Below are positions 30,750-37,717 of a stretch of 43,823 nt of DNA, piece by piece. Both the position numbers and the translations under genes were made by a program. The stretch's first letter is position 1; every line of letters begins with the position of its first letter. Origin of the DNA: a virus; the IMG/VR virus record IMGVR_UViG_3300017743_000025, positions 1-43,823 of that record. One strand, written 5' to 3'. The notes under the pieces are model-generated. The model searched no databases, was not told the origin of the DNA, and saw only the letters and a program-made list of their open reading frames with translations.

Positions 30750-31842
30750 TTACTTCCTTCCTCTTAGCTTTGCCGCCGATAGAAAAGGCCGTAAGTTGGC
30801 CAGATTTTACCAGAGACCAGACCTCATCATCGAATACCTTCAATGCTACGATCCAACCTTCACGGCTACTGGAAATGCCCAAGGACTCACCAATCTCATT
30901 AGTGAGAGGCATCGAGTGGACAACTTGACCCACCTGATCCCCCTTGTGCATCATCTTACCAACACGAATATGCTCCATGAATTTATTCACGGCCTTAACC
31001 ATAGTGTCGGCTTCAATTACATCACCTTGGCGGTCTACCAGAGGCTTACCGTCTTCAGTGATGACCGAGGCCCAACCGTAGACAAGACGTTGTTCGTCGT
31101 CTGTCTTAAGGATTTGACCCTCTAGGTTCGTTTGCTCGGAATCGTCTTTAGCGAGCATATCGCTCACAGAAGAACCAGACTCCCACATTTTACAGGACCA
31201 ATAACCAGCAGTGGTCTTATCAGTCTTGCTGTCGCAGTTGTGTCTAGCCCGGAAGTTAGCACGGGCCTTTGGGTCGTCACGACGGATTTCCATAGTGGGG
31301 CTACCAAAGGTAACCTTCTTCACTTTGTCACCGGACTTGACGTACACACCAAACTTCTTAGCAGAGCCTTTAGGCAGACGGAATGGCTTGTCTAGGGAGA
31401 CCTTCTCACCACGAAACTCAGCCTTCTCTGTGCGGCCCGGCAACAAATCCTTATCATGGCTTACAGCCTTCTGGCCAGCAGCAATCTTAAGGAAGCTGTT
31501 TACACGGGCCATTGCCCACTGCTCTTTAGATGTTACGTTAGGGCGTACAGAGCCGGGGTTGGTCTTGTATGCACCGATACCACGGTCATAGACTGCTCTA
31601 AGGGTCTTAGCACTGATGTTGCCCTTCTTAGCACCATGACGTGCGTTCCAGTTCTTAGCCTTCTCTGCCAAGGTGGAAGTCTTTACCTTCTCTACTGAAG
31701 ACCAAGCAGCACGAAAGGCACGTTGCTCAGAGCCAGTGTCTTCCATGACAGAGTTGAACACCTGACGGAACTTACCTTGGTTCTCTTCTGGGACAGTCTG
31801 TCGTACTGCTTTGGGGAGGTCTGCATTAGTAGAGAAAGGCAT
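30742..31842 (-). CDS. ChaB-XkdF-type prohead protease-like protein
   Basis: The 366-residue multidomain product has three parts. The N-terminal 50 residues form a ChaB-like domain (DLPKAVRQTVPEENQGKFRQVFN...RAAWSSVE). The middle has ARANFRARHNCDSKTDK and AGYWSCKMW (two Cys, possible metal site). The C-terminal 120 residues are an XkdF-like domain (DRQGDVIEADTMVKAVNKFM, VGKMMHKGDQVGQVVHS, WSLVKSGQLTAFSIGGKAKR). XkdF domains occur in prohead protease/scaffold genes. It lies between portal and scaffold genes, so capsid maturation is the likely role. Confidence 0.78.
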   Translation of the reverse strand: MPFSTNADLPKAVRQTVPEENQGKFRQVFNSVMEDTGSEQRAFRAAWSSVEKVKTSTLAEKAKNWNARHGAKKGNISAKTLRAVYDRGIGAYKTNPGSVRPNVTSKEQWAMARVNSFLKIAAGQKAVSHDKDLLPGRTEKAEFRGEKVSLDKPFRLPKGSAKKFGVYVKSGDKVKKVTFGSPTMEIRRDDPKARANFRARHNCDSKTDKTTAGYWSCKMWESGSSVSDMLAKDDSEQTNLEGQILKTDDEQRLVYGWASVITEDGKPLVDRQGDVIEADTMVKAVNKFMEHIRVGKMMHKGDQVGQVVHSMPLTNEIGESLGISSSREGWIVALKVFDDEVWSLVKSGQLTAFSIGGKAKRKEVND

Positions 31843-31979
31843 TACTTCTTTCCTTTGTAGAAGGCATCCCGAATAGAACCACGGGAAAGACCAATATCGT
31901 TAAGCTCTCGGTCTGTCATCGAATAGAGGGTGTGAAGATCACTCTTCATCTGGGCTTTCTGTTTCATCCGGTTGTACAT
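31842..31979 (-). CDS. Small DUF1127-like protein
   Basis: The ~45-residue basic protein contains LYSMTDRELNDIGLSRGSIRDAF, the DUF1127 pattern common in Alphaproteobacteria, where some members bind RNA or regulate phosphate and stress responses. It starts inside the 3' end of the portal gene in another frame. The frame is open to 32078, ATGs at 31997, 31979, 31961 and 31952 are possible, and none has a strong ribosome site. Location in a head operon is odd; it may be a host-derived regulator. Confidence 0.6.
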   Translation of the reverse strand: MYNRMKQKAQMKSDLHTLYSMTDRELNDIGLSRGSIRDAFYKGKK

Positions 31980-33303
31980 CTCGCCGGGGAGCTTCATTAG
32001 GTTCATAGCTGAGTTCCGCAATGTCCATGAGGTCTTGAATAACTTCTGGATGGTCAGAGACGTTAATATCTGCACCATTCAGATTACGAAGGAAGGCTGC
32101 AATCTCACGAAGATCGTGCGGTGCTACATCACCAGCCTTGATGTACGGCATAGTATCGTAGGAAAGCCCGTTGAGTTGCCACAGGCGCTCTACGAGTTGC
32201 TTGTTGAGTACATCAGTGATGGCACTAATGTAGCTCTCCAAGGCACGAAGAAAGAGGTCGGTCTTAGATTTAGATAACGCATACGAGCCACCGGAGCTGT
32301 GTGCGCCGAGTAGAAGAAACTCAGAGAGAACACTACGAGCAATATCGTGCTGATAACGGCTAACGATGGGGTCGATTTGGATATTGCGTGAACCACTAGA
32401 GGACATCAATTCTATGTCCATCAGGCGGACGTTGGTTGGGCTACCATCTTTATCAGGGTAGGTATCACTCGGAAGGATGATGTAGCCTTGTTCGTTGAAC
32501 TTTACATCTCGGAGGATTTGCTGTAGGTCTGAGCGGATAGCCGACTGAGAGGCTGTAGCATCACTAGAGAGGTACTCCGAGGGAATACGGGCTACTGGGA
32601 TACCAGCAAGCTCTCGTTCCACTGCAATAGCCTCAATGGACTGTAAGTTGTTCAGATACTCATAAGAGGTATAAGCATTACGAAGAATGCTACGACCACT
32701 AGGGTCGCCGTTAATTGCAGTGGTCTTGTAGTATAGAGACTTATTAGCTGGGATATAATGGCTTTTACCAAACTGTGAGCCTTCCTGATAGAGACCTAAG
32801 ACATCACCGGACTTCTGGTCTACATCAAACTTAGAAACCGTCCAAGGCGCTCTAGAGGCCAGCTTACGGATACCGATACGGCCATCATCGTACTTGGAAT
32901 ACTTCTTGTAGCTACGGAACTGTGGGCCACTACGACGCTTATATACTACCTCAAACCAAGCAAAGCCATACGACAAAGAAGACAAAGCCTCTGCAATATG
33001 GTCGTCAAGAGTGTGGTCCATGTCATCTAAGACAGACTCAACAAACTCTGCTTCCTTCTTAGCCTCTGGTGTATCATTGCAGGGTACAACCTTCAACTCT
33101 ACATCACGAAGCACTTGCTCAGTGGCGTACATAACTGCACCGATGGTGCTGTCGTTGTCACGCATCTCACGGTACTTGCGGATGGCCTTCTTGCCACGAA
33201 GCTCCGGTAGGAACTCATCCGCTCGAATCTGACCGTTATGGGTGTTGTCACCAGCTACACCAAGAATCTTCTTGGCTTCTGTCTCCGATAGCTTCTTGGG
33301 CAT
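31939..33303 (-). CDS. Portal protein (Mu gp29 / DUF935-like)
   Basis: The 454-residue product has portal-type landmarks: IRKYREMRDNDSTIGAVMYATEQVLRDVELKV near the N-terminus, ALSSLSYGFAWFEVVYKRR, NAYTSYEYLNNLQSIEAIAVERELAGIPVARIP, and a C-terminal helix region (DLFLRALESYISAITDVLNKQLVERLWQLNG). The pattern resembles DUF935-type portals. It starts one base from the end of terL. It forms the dodecameric DNA gate at the capsid vertex. Confidence 0.87.
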   Translation of the reverse strand: MPKKLSETEAKKILGVAGDNTHNGQIRADEFLPELRGKKAIRKYREMRDNDSTIGAVMYATEQVLRDVELKVVPCNDTPEAKKEAEFVESVLDDMDHTLDDHIAEALSSLSYGFAWFEVVYKRRSGPQFRSYKKYSKYDDGRIGIRKLASRAPWTVSKFDVDQKSGDVLGLYQEGSQFGKSHYIPANKSLYYKTTAINGDPSGRSILRNAYTSYEYLNNLQSIEAIAVERELAGIPVARIPSEYLSSDATASQSAIRSDLQQILRDVKFNEQGYIILPSDTYPDKDGSPTNVRLMDIELMSSSGSRNIQIDPIVSRYQHDIARSVLSEFLLLGAHSSGGSYALSKSKTDLFLRALESYISAITDVLNKQLVERLWQLNGLSYDTMPYIKAGDVAPHDLREIAAFLRNLNGADINVSDHPEVIQDLMDIAELSYEPNEAPRRDVQPDETESPDEE

Positions 33304-34658
33304 TATCTAAGTCCTTTCGCAGAGCTATACGCCAGCTTTAATTGGGGCTTGGCATAGCCCTGTAGAGATAGGTCCGTAATAGCCCATACAAGGGCGTCAA
33401 GGCGATCTGGTGATCCTACGGAGCCTAGTGGCTCCCAAGTGACCATCTGGTCCTCAAGGTCGTTGAGACCCTTTACATGACGTACCTTGTCTTGTTCATA
33501 CAGGGCGGAGACCGGCTCAGCACGGGCCATCTTGCCTCGACTAGCATGGACTAGCTTGACAGGGACCGTCTCAGACTCTGTGTGGAGAGTGTGGCGAACC
33601 ATATCTCCGCCCTGATTACGTTCGGCGACAATCCGGTCAGCTTGATACTCTTCAAAGAGTGACACTGCCCTCGCAGCCCATTGCTGGGGTGTGTAGCGAC
33701 CTGTGTGGTCAGCCAGAACGTAAGCGATACCATTTACGTCAACCCCTGCTACAACAATACCAGTCATATCTGACTCTTTGTTGCTTGTAATGGCAGGGTC
33801 AATAGATACTACAATACGGTTTAAGTCAGGTACTTTATCTGCTTCAATCTCTACCTGTGCAAGTCCTGCTCGACTCCACAAGGCCCCAGAGGCTTCATCA
33901 AGGATTTCAGCGTAAAGCTCTTGTCTACCAAGTCTAGTGCCTTCATACGTCTTCCTAACTGCATCAAGGAACGTAGAGGCTAGGTTAGCAGAGTTGTCAT
34001 AGGTGGAGCCTGTAGACGTTACCGTCTTCTCATCACCTAATATCGTCCTCAGTAGCTTGGTGGTCTTAGGGGTTGTAGTGATAAACACTTGAGGGTGTCT
34101 ACCTAGACGTAACCCAAACTGCAACATATCCCAAGTCTCTTGGGCATTCCGCCAAGCACACAACTCATCACACCATGCAGAGTAAGCCTGTGGACCACGA
34201 AGACGCTCTGGGTCTTCTGCGGAAAAGAATACAGCCTTAGCCCCATTCTCCCAAGTCATTGTGTTGTTAGTAGGAGACCATTCTGGGTAGCCAACATGCT
34301 TACCACGGTAGGTCTTATCACCCTTCCAACATACATTAAGAAGACCACTATCGCCTTCTACCATGACCTTCCGTACATCACCTTTTGTCGGTGCTACACA
34401 ATGTACGATCTTGTCGCCTTTGCGGATACGGTGTCTTACCCACTCTGCTCCGGCTCTGGTCTTACCCCAGCCTCGTCCTGCTAATGCTACCCAAATATCC
34501 CAGTGGTTGCCTGTAGGCTCCATCTGGTTGGGTCTAGCCCAGAACTCCCAAGTGTGTTGTAACTCTTCCGCTTTAGCTGGCCCTAGCTGGGCCATGATGG
34601 ATGCTACTTCTTCATCAGGTAGTTGTCGTAGGTCATTCGCTGTTATCGGAAGGGTCAC
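33303..34658 (-). CDS. terL: Terminase large subunit
   Basis: The 451-residue product shows the packaging ATPase and nuclease: Walker A G61-R-G-W-G-K-T67, Walker B with D163-E164 (AYSAWCDE), the coupling segment TTTPKTTKLL, then the RNase H-like nuclease with D286 (VVSIDPA), E345 (RIVAERNQGG) and D420 (GSPDRLDALVWA). The GRGWGKT form is typical of phages and gene transfer agents of Alphaproteobacteria. The start is GTG at 34656-34658, overlapping terS by 26 bases. Packaging is probably headful, which agrees with a circularly closing contig (inference). Confidence 0.93.
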   Translation of the reverse strand: MTLPITANDLRQLPDEEVASIMAQLGPAKAEELQHTWEFWARPNQMEPTGNHWDIWVALAGRGWGKTRAGAEWVRHRIRKGDKIVHCVAPTKGDVRKVMVEGDSGLLNVCWKGDKTYRGKHVGYPEWSPTNNTMTWENGAKAVFFSAEDPERLRGPQAYSAWCDELCAWRNAQETWDMLQFGLRLGRHPQVFITTTPKTTKLLRTILGDEKTVTSTGSTYDNSANLASTFLDAVRKTYEGTRLGRQELYAEILDEASGALWSRAGLAQVEIEADKVPDLNRIVVSIDPAITSNKESDMTGIVVAGVDVNGIAYVLADHTGRYTPQQWAARAVSLFEEYQADRIVAERNQGGDMVRHTLHTESETVPVKLVHASRGKMARAEPVSALYEQDKVRHVKGLNDLEDQMVTWEPLGSVGSPDRLDALVWAITDLSLQGYAKPQLKLAYSSAKGLR

Positions 34659-35025
34659 GGGATTTGCCTAAGAGAGTCATAAGGGCGTCAATAGCAGACT
34701 CATCAGTGTCAGCATCAGTCTCTTGCTCATTCTCATTAAGAGTGGAGTTAGGGGACCAACCACCCTTACTACGAAGAAAGAGTTCCTGAGACTTGAAGTC
34801 ACCATCTAGTGCTTGCTGCACTACTACATTCCCTACTTGACCTACAATATCAGAACGCTCTTGTGCGATGTCCTGACCATAAGTCTTGTAGAAGGTAGCA
34901 AAAGAGCTAGGTGCATCCTGTAGCTCTTGAATGGATACCATGATGTCTTTCATGGCTACGCCATCTCGAATCATCTTGCGGATTCGATTGGCAATCGCTT
35001 TCTTATAAGGAAGTGCCGCTGGCAT
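34633..35025 (-). CDS. terS: Terminase small subunit
   Basis: The 130-residue product has an N-terminal basic helix-turn-helix-like part (KKAIANRIRKMIRDGVAMKDIMVSIQEL), central helices, and VVQQALDGDFKSQELFLRSKGGWSPNST, a pattern frequent in phage small terminases. An acidic tail follows. It recognises the packaging start site and hands DNA to TerL. It is the first gene of the leftward virion operon, about 150 bases from the 35177-35204 promoter. Confidence 0.8.
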   Translation of the reverse strand: MPAALPYKKAIANRIRKMIRDGVAMKDIMVSIQELQDAPSSFATFYKTYGQDIAQERSDIVGQVGNVVVQQALDGDFKSQELFLRSKGGWSPNSTLNENEQETDADTDESAIDALMTLLGKSRDPSDNSE

Positions 35026-35086
35026 ACTACAGACCTACTACAGAATTAAGATACATCTAGGGATTTAGAAAATCACATACTATAGA

Positions 35087-35170
35087 ATGTCTATAGCCTT
35101 TATCGAGATCATAACCAAATTGGTAATTAAACCTGATATGAATTATGTCTATAGCTAATCTATAGCCTTA
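35087..35170 (-). repeat. Leader repeats GCTATAGA between late promoter and terS
   Basis: On the minus strand GCTATAGA occurs three times (35090-35097, 35148-35155, 35159-35166). Two copies extend to GCTATAGACAT. They lie in the transcribed leader between the promoter element and terS. They could be regulator- or antiterminator-binding sites, or the packaging site recognised by TerS. Nothing else coding is visible in 35026-35176. Confidence 0.5.
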
Positions 35171-35176
35171 CTATAG

Positions 35177-35204
35177 TATAAGCCCTAAGTTGAGCAAAAG
35201 TAAA
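35177..35204 (-). promoter_or_regulatory. Conserved phage promoter element, copy 3 (structural operon)
   Basis: On the minus strand this reads TTTAC (35204-35200), 11 bases, TTAGGGCTTATA (35188-35177), with the same spacing as the two plus-strand copies. It continues into CTATAG, giving a good -10 (TATACT) 18 bases after TTTACT. A CCCC run precedes it. It faces terS and should drive the 26-kb leftward virion and lysis operon. Confidence 0.8.
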
Positions 35205-35625
35205 GGGGTCTCAGAGAATATTCTTTGTTGTTTTATAAAAATATTGTTGTAGTGTGATATTAATGCCACAGTATGCCCCCTGCCTACTAAGGTAGTGCTG
35301 CTGAGTGCCGCCCCTAATGGGGGTCAAAGGTTTTGACTTATGTTGTAGACCAAGGTGCATACCAACGGACACTCATACAATTTGAGATAAATATAAGGGT
35401 CCCATTTGTGTGACATTTGCGCAACACTCAAGGATAATCGCACTAGATGTGTCGTTTATGCCACAGTTCTTAATACGTGTGTAACTTTTGCTTGACACTC
35501 GCTGAGCGGGAGGGCATACCATATCTAGTGTTTAATTCAAACTTTAGATACTACATATAGTGCAAGCCCTTGCGAGACAGATGTATCACAAAGGCTTGAC
35601 CTGATTTAGATAAGATTTGTCCTAG
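35205..35625. other. Gene-free region right of the structural promoter
   Basis: About 420 bases without a convincing open frame. The part near 35220-35270 is AT-rich. Short hairpins are present (CCCC-TAAT-GGGG near 35311-35322; CTAC-TAAG-GTAG near 35285-35296), but without T-runs. A TTGACA at 35492-35497 (+) has no clear -10. It separates the structural promoter from the accessory cluster and may hold a packaging or regulatory site. Confidence 0.5.
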
Positions 35626-35841
35626 TTATGACCGGTCGAGCAGGTAATCTGATACGAATTTTACATAATTATAATACACTCTATCTCGGCATGGGATCCC
35701 TATTTCGCTTTCTGCCTCCGGGTTTTCTGCCTCAAACTGTTCTGCTTGTTGTTTCCAAAGCATCCGTTCTTCGATCAATCGACCAGCGACAAAAGCGAAA
35801 GCTGCTTTCTGTTCTTCGAGTGCTGCTTTAGTGCGTGACAT
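35626..35841 (-). CDS. Small coiled-coil hypothetical protein
   Basis: The 71-residue product is mostly helical and charged (RTKAALEEQKAAFAFVAGRLIEERMLWKQQAEQFEAENPEAE cited in part: residues 3-22 and 23-44 are continuous helix). It ends VKFVSDYLLDRS. The ATG follows AAGGGATTGG at a fair ribosome-site distance, and a consensus-like TTGACA promoter lies just upstream. It is the last gene of the leftward accessory cluster. Function unknown. Confidence 0.6.
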   Translation of the reverse strand: MSRTKAALEEQKAAFAFVAGRLIEERMLWKQQAEQFEAENPEAESEIGIPCRDRVYYNYVKFVSDYLLDRS

Positions 35842-35879
35842 GTTTCCAATCCCTTGGCTGCTGTTGTTTTGTTAAATAC

Positions 35880-35907
35880 ACATTATCACAGCAGCAGCCC
35901 TTGTCAA
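35880..35907 (-). promoter_or_regulatory. Candidate sigma70 promoter for the 35626-35841 gene
   Basis: On the minus strand a perfect -35 TTGACA (35907-35902) is followed after 16 bases by TAATGT (35885-35880). It lies about 40 bases before the start codon. It has no resemblance to the TTTAC-N11-TTAGGGCTTATA element, so early expression by host polymerase is likely. Confidence 0.5.
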
Positions 35908-36057
35908 TAGCAAAAACGCAATGCTGCTATTCCCGTTTTGCATGTCTAGGATTGCTGAAATCTAACACGTAAGAGCTGCTAATTTTCGTTGGCTTGGTTG
36001 CTGTTACTGTTGCGGCTATGCGGTTGGCCGTTAGCGCTTGCCTTGTCACCTGTTGCA

Positions 36058-36258
36058 TCACCATTCTTTGAACCACCCAAGCGCTTCATTATCCTGCCAA
36101 CCTGCCTTGTACGCTTCTAGGTCGCTTGCTGACAGGCTTTCAACCTTTTCGCTTGTCATCGTACCAGCGACGTATTTGTGTGGATTGTATGGGCGTCTGT
36201 AGTAACTGTCTGCACTACCACGGTCCCATGCGCCACCGTGCCTTTTGTCATATGTCAT
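36058..36258 (-). CDS. Small conserved phage protein (YDKRHGG type)
   Basis: The 66-residue product begins TYDKRHGGAWDRGSADSYYRRPYNPHKY, a pattern I recognise from small phage proteins of unknown function. It ends with a helical ALEAYKAGWQDNE-like segment (residues 46-60). Its start overlaps the upstream 46-residue gene (ATGA). It may be a host-takeover or DNA-binding peptide. No experimental function is known to me. Confidence 0.68.
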   Translation of the reverse strand: MTYDKRHGGAWDRGSADSYYRRPYNPHKYVAGTMTSEKVESLSASDLEAYKAGWQDNEALGWFKEW

Positions 36259-36395
36259 GGTCTAATTCTTTCGATGCGGAATAAACGAGTGCTAGAACCT
36301 GATAGAGCGGCTTCCACACATTCTTGGTAGGATGCAGTTAGAACCACTGCACCGCCTACCCATAGCCGCCAAAATGGGCTTTCTGTCTGTTTCAT
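36255..36395 (-). CDS. Small hypothetical protein with hydrophobic centre
   Basis: The 46-residue product (MKQTESPFWRLWVGGAVVLT...) has a short hydrophobic stretch WRLWVGGAVVLTA and a basic C-terminus (TRLFRIERIRP). It is joined to both neighbours by ATGA stop/start overlaps, which supports real translation despite its size. A weak ribosome site (AAAGGG) lies upstream. It may be membrane-associated; no function is assigned. Confidence 0.55.
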   Translation of the reverse strand: MKQTESPFWRLWVGGAVVLTASYQECVEAALSGSSTRLFRIERIRP

Positions 36396-36490
36396 GCGCC
36401 TAACCCTTTCCCGGCGTACTGATAAGCCAAGAACGCCACGAACAACGCTCCCACGATAAGAGTAAAGAAAAATTCAGTCCAAGTGAGCAT
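36392..36490 (-). CDS. 32-residue single-span membrane peptide
   Basis: MLTWTEFFFTLIVGALFVAF, then LAYQYAGKGLGA: one transmembrane segment and a short polar tail. The ATG follows the stop of the glycosylase-like gene by one base (TGAAATG), and its own stop overlaps the next start (ATGA), so it is probably translationally coupled. The frame is open upstream to 36634, but that part lies antiparallel in register to the glycosylase gene and is not protein-like. Confidence 0.55.
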   Translation of the reverse strand: MLTWTEFFFTLIVGALFVAFLAYQYAGKGLGA

Positions 36491-36491
36491 T

Positions 36492-37088
36492 TCAATAATC
36501 CCCGAAAATTGCTGTTTGGTGTAGTGTAGACACAGCTTCGCCGTCTGTCCAATGCTTTGGGTGATAGGCCGCAACGTGGTCGCACCAACCGTTCCATAGG
36601 CTTTCGCAACCCCCTGCATTCCTGCATGCGTCAAGATACGCCAGAGCCTTCTTGCGCTTATTGGCGTCGCTTTGTTCTGGTCGCAGTTTAAAGGCTTTCT
36701 CGCTAAGCCCGAAACGCTGCATATTGTGCGTGTCGATGCAACCAGCAGAACCCGTCACAAGCTGCAACACAAAGCCCGCCTTGACTAAGCCTAGCCCTTT
36801 GATGCTGGCAATCTGTAGCAGCGCTTCAACATCGCCATAGCCAGCAGGAACGGCTTTCAGCGTATCACGCAGGGTTGAAGCATTAGCACGCACAAAAGCC
36901 AAGCCTTCACGCTTCCAGCCAAACAGGAATGGGCTTTCTAGTCCCTTCTCGTCTACATCCTGCATTTGATCGAGCATGCGATGGAACGGTTGGCGGATAG
37001 ACAGGAAGACAAGCCGGAAGGTGCGCTCTAGTCCTACGTTAGAGCTTAAGGCAAATTCTGCTATGGCTCTTTGGTGCGTGCTAAACAT
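36492..37088 (-). CDS. HhH-GPD DNA glycosylase-like protein
   Basis: The 198-residue helical protein has the endonuclease III / HhH-GPD core: a hairpin ASIKGLGLVKAGFVLQL (94-110) with K103 at the place of the catalytic lysine, then GCIDTHNMQRFG (116-127) with D119 at the place of the catalytic aspartate (V-D-T-H). No C-terminal four-Cys iron-sulfur cluster is evident. It could excise damaged or modified bases in phage or host DNA, or act on bases made by an anti-phage defence. It sits in a leftward early-type cluster. Confidence 0.68.
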   Translation of the reverse strand: MFSTHQRAIAEFALSSNVGLERTFRLVFLSIRQPFHRMLDQMQDVDEKGLESPFLFGWKREGLAFVRANASTLRDTLKAVPAGYGDVEALLQIASIKGLGLVKAGFVLQLVTGSAGCIDTHNMQRFGLSEKAFKLRPEQSDANKRKKALAYLDACRNAGGCESLWNGWCDHVAAYHPKHWTDGEAVSTLHQTAIFGDY

Positions 37089-37094
37089 TGGCCC

Positions 37095-37367
37095 TTAATC
37101 CTTCACAAAGTCACGCAGCAGGGTCACCGGGTAAACCGTATTTGCGCCCTTTTTACCGGTCTTTACGCCTTGAGAACGTGCTAGACGGTTGAGCATATGG
37201 CCCAAATGGGTCCGGGTTCCGTTGTCAGGGTTCCAGCCGATTAAGGTAAGGTATTGCGCAAGGGTCAGGCCGGTACGTGTATACTTGCGCTTGGCAGGCT
37301 TAGGCGTAAGAGAAGCGCCAAGCGCTTGAATCTGGTCTGTCGTCAATTCAATATTAATTTTAGTCAT
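37095..37367 (-). CDS. Small basic hypothetical protein
   Basis: In the 90-residue product the N-terminus has a helix (TTDQIQALGASL), followed by a basic stretch KPAKRKYTRTGLTLAQYLTLIGW and GTRTHLGHMLNRLARSQG, which could be a helix-turn-helix. It ends VYPVTLLRDFVKD. It may be a DNA-binding regulator of the accessory cluster. It is 6 bases from the glycosylase-like gene and probably in the same transcript. Confidence 0.58.
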   Translation of the reverse strand: MTKINIELTTDQIQALGASLTPKPAKRKYTRTGLTLAQYLTLIGWNPDNGTRTHLGHMLNRLARSQGVKTGKKGANTVYPVTLLRDFVKD

Positions 37368-37471
37368 TGTTTCTAATCCTTGTTTTGGTAGCCAAGCAAT
37401 GCGCTTGCAGAGACCGACACCCTGAGTTTGCCTTGGGAGAAGAGAGGCAAGAGAGGGGCCGGCCTATGTAA

Positions 37472-37492
37472 GCGCACCGGGTTAAGGTGCGC
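37472..37492 (-). other. Perfect 7-bp hairpin between accessory genes
   Basis: GCGCACC (37472-37478) / GGTGCGC (37486-37492) with a 7-base loop lies in the 131-base gap between two leftward genes. No T-run follows on the minus strand, so it may modulate mRNA stability or cause partial termination. The rest of the gap (37368-37471) holds nothing I can name. Confidence 0.45.
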
Positions 37493-37498
37493 AATGGG

Positions 37499-37717
37499 TT
37501 AGGGATTAAACGCCATGACTTTATGGCGCATGGCAGAAACTGCCTTTTCAAGTCTGTCTAACTCTTCTAGTGCGTCTTCCTTAACGTCTTGCCTAATTCG
37601 TGGGGTCACAAGGTGCTTTGCATGTTGCATGTGGAAAGTCACACAATCAGCAGACAAAACGGCTTGAGACAAGTCAGCATCATAATCAGCGATAAATTTT
37701 CCGTAGTCGTAAGTCAT
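37499..37717 (-). CDS. Small helical hypothetical protein
   Basis: The 72-residue product (MTYDYGKFIADYDADLSQ...) has a C-terminal coiled-coil-like half (QDVKEDALEELDRLEKAVSAM). It is the first gene of the leftward accessory cluster, facing away from the early rightward operon. The region upstream has an AT-rich TATACTATAAA (minus strand, near 37836-37846) that could serve as its promoter -10. Function unknown. Confidence 0.58.
   Translation of the reverse strand: MTYDYGKFIADYDADLSQAVLSADCVTFHMQHAKHLVTPRIRQDVKEDALEELDRLEKAVSAMRHKVMAFNP

Noticed and set aside
35492-35520. TTGACA with a downstream ATACCATAT as a plus-strand promoter
   Set aside because: The -10 match is poor at any normal spacing and there is no rightward gene within range.
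36392-36634. Longer 80-codon version of the small membrane peptide
   Set aside because: The N-terminal part lies in the glycosylase-like gene in a different frame. The ATG at 36490 directly after that gene's stop is the better start.
37360-37551. A 63-codon minus-strand frame between two accessory genes
   Set aside because: It overlaps both neighbours, contains the hairpin at 37472-37492 and has a composition unlike a protein. No ribosome site was seen.
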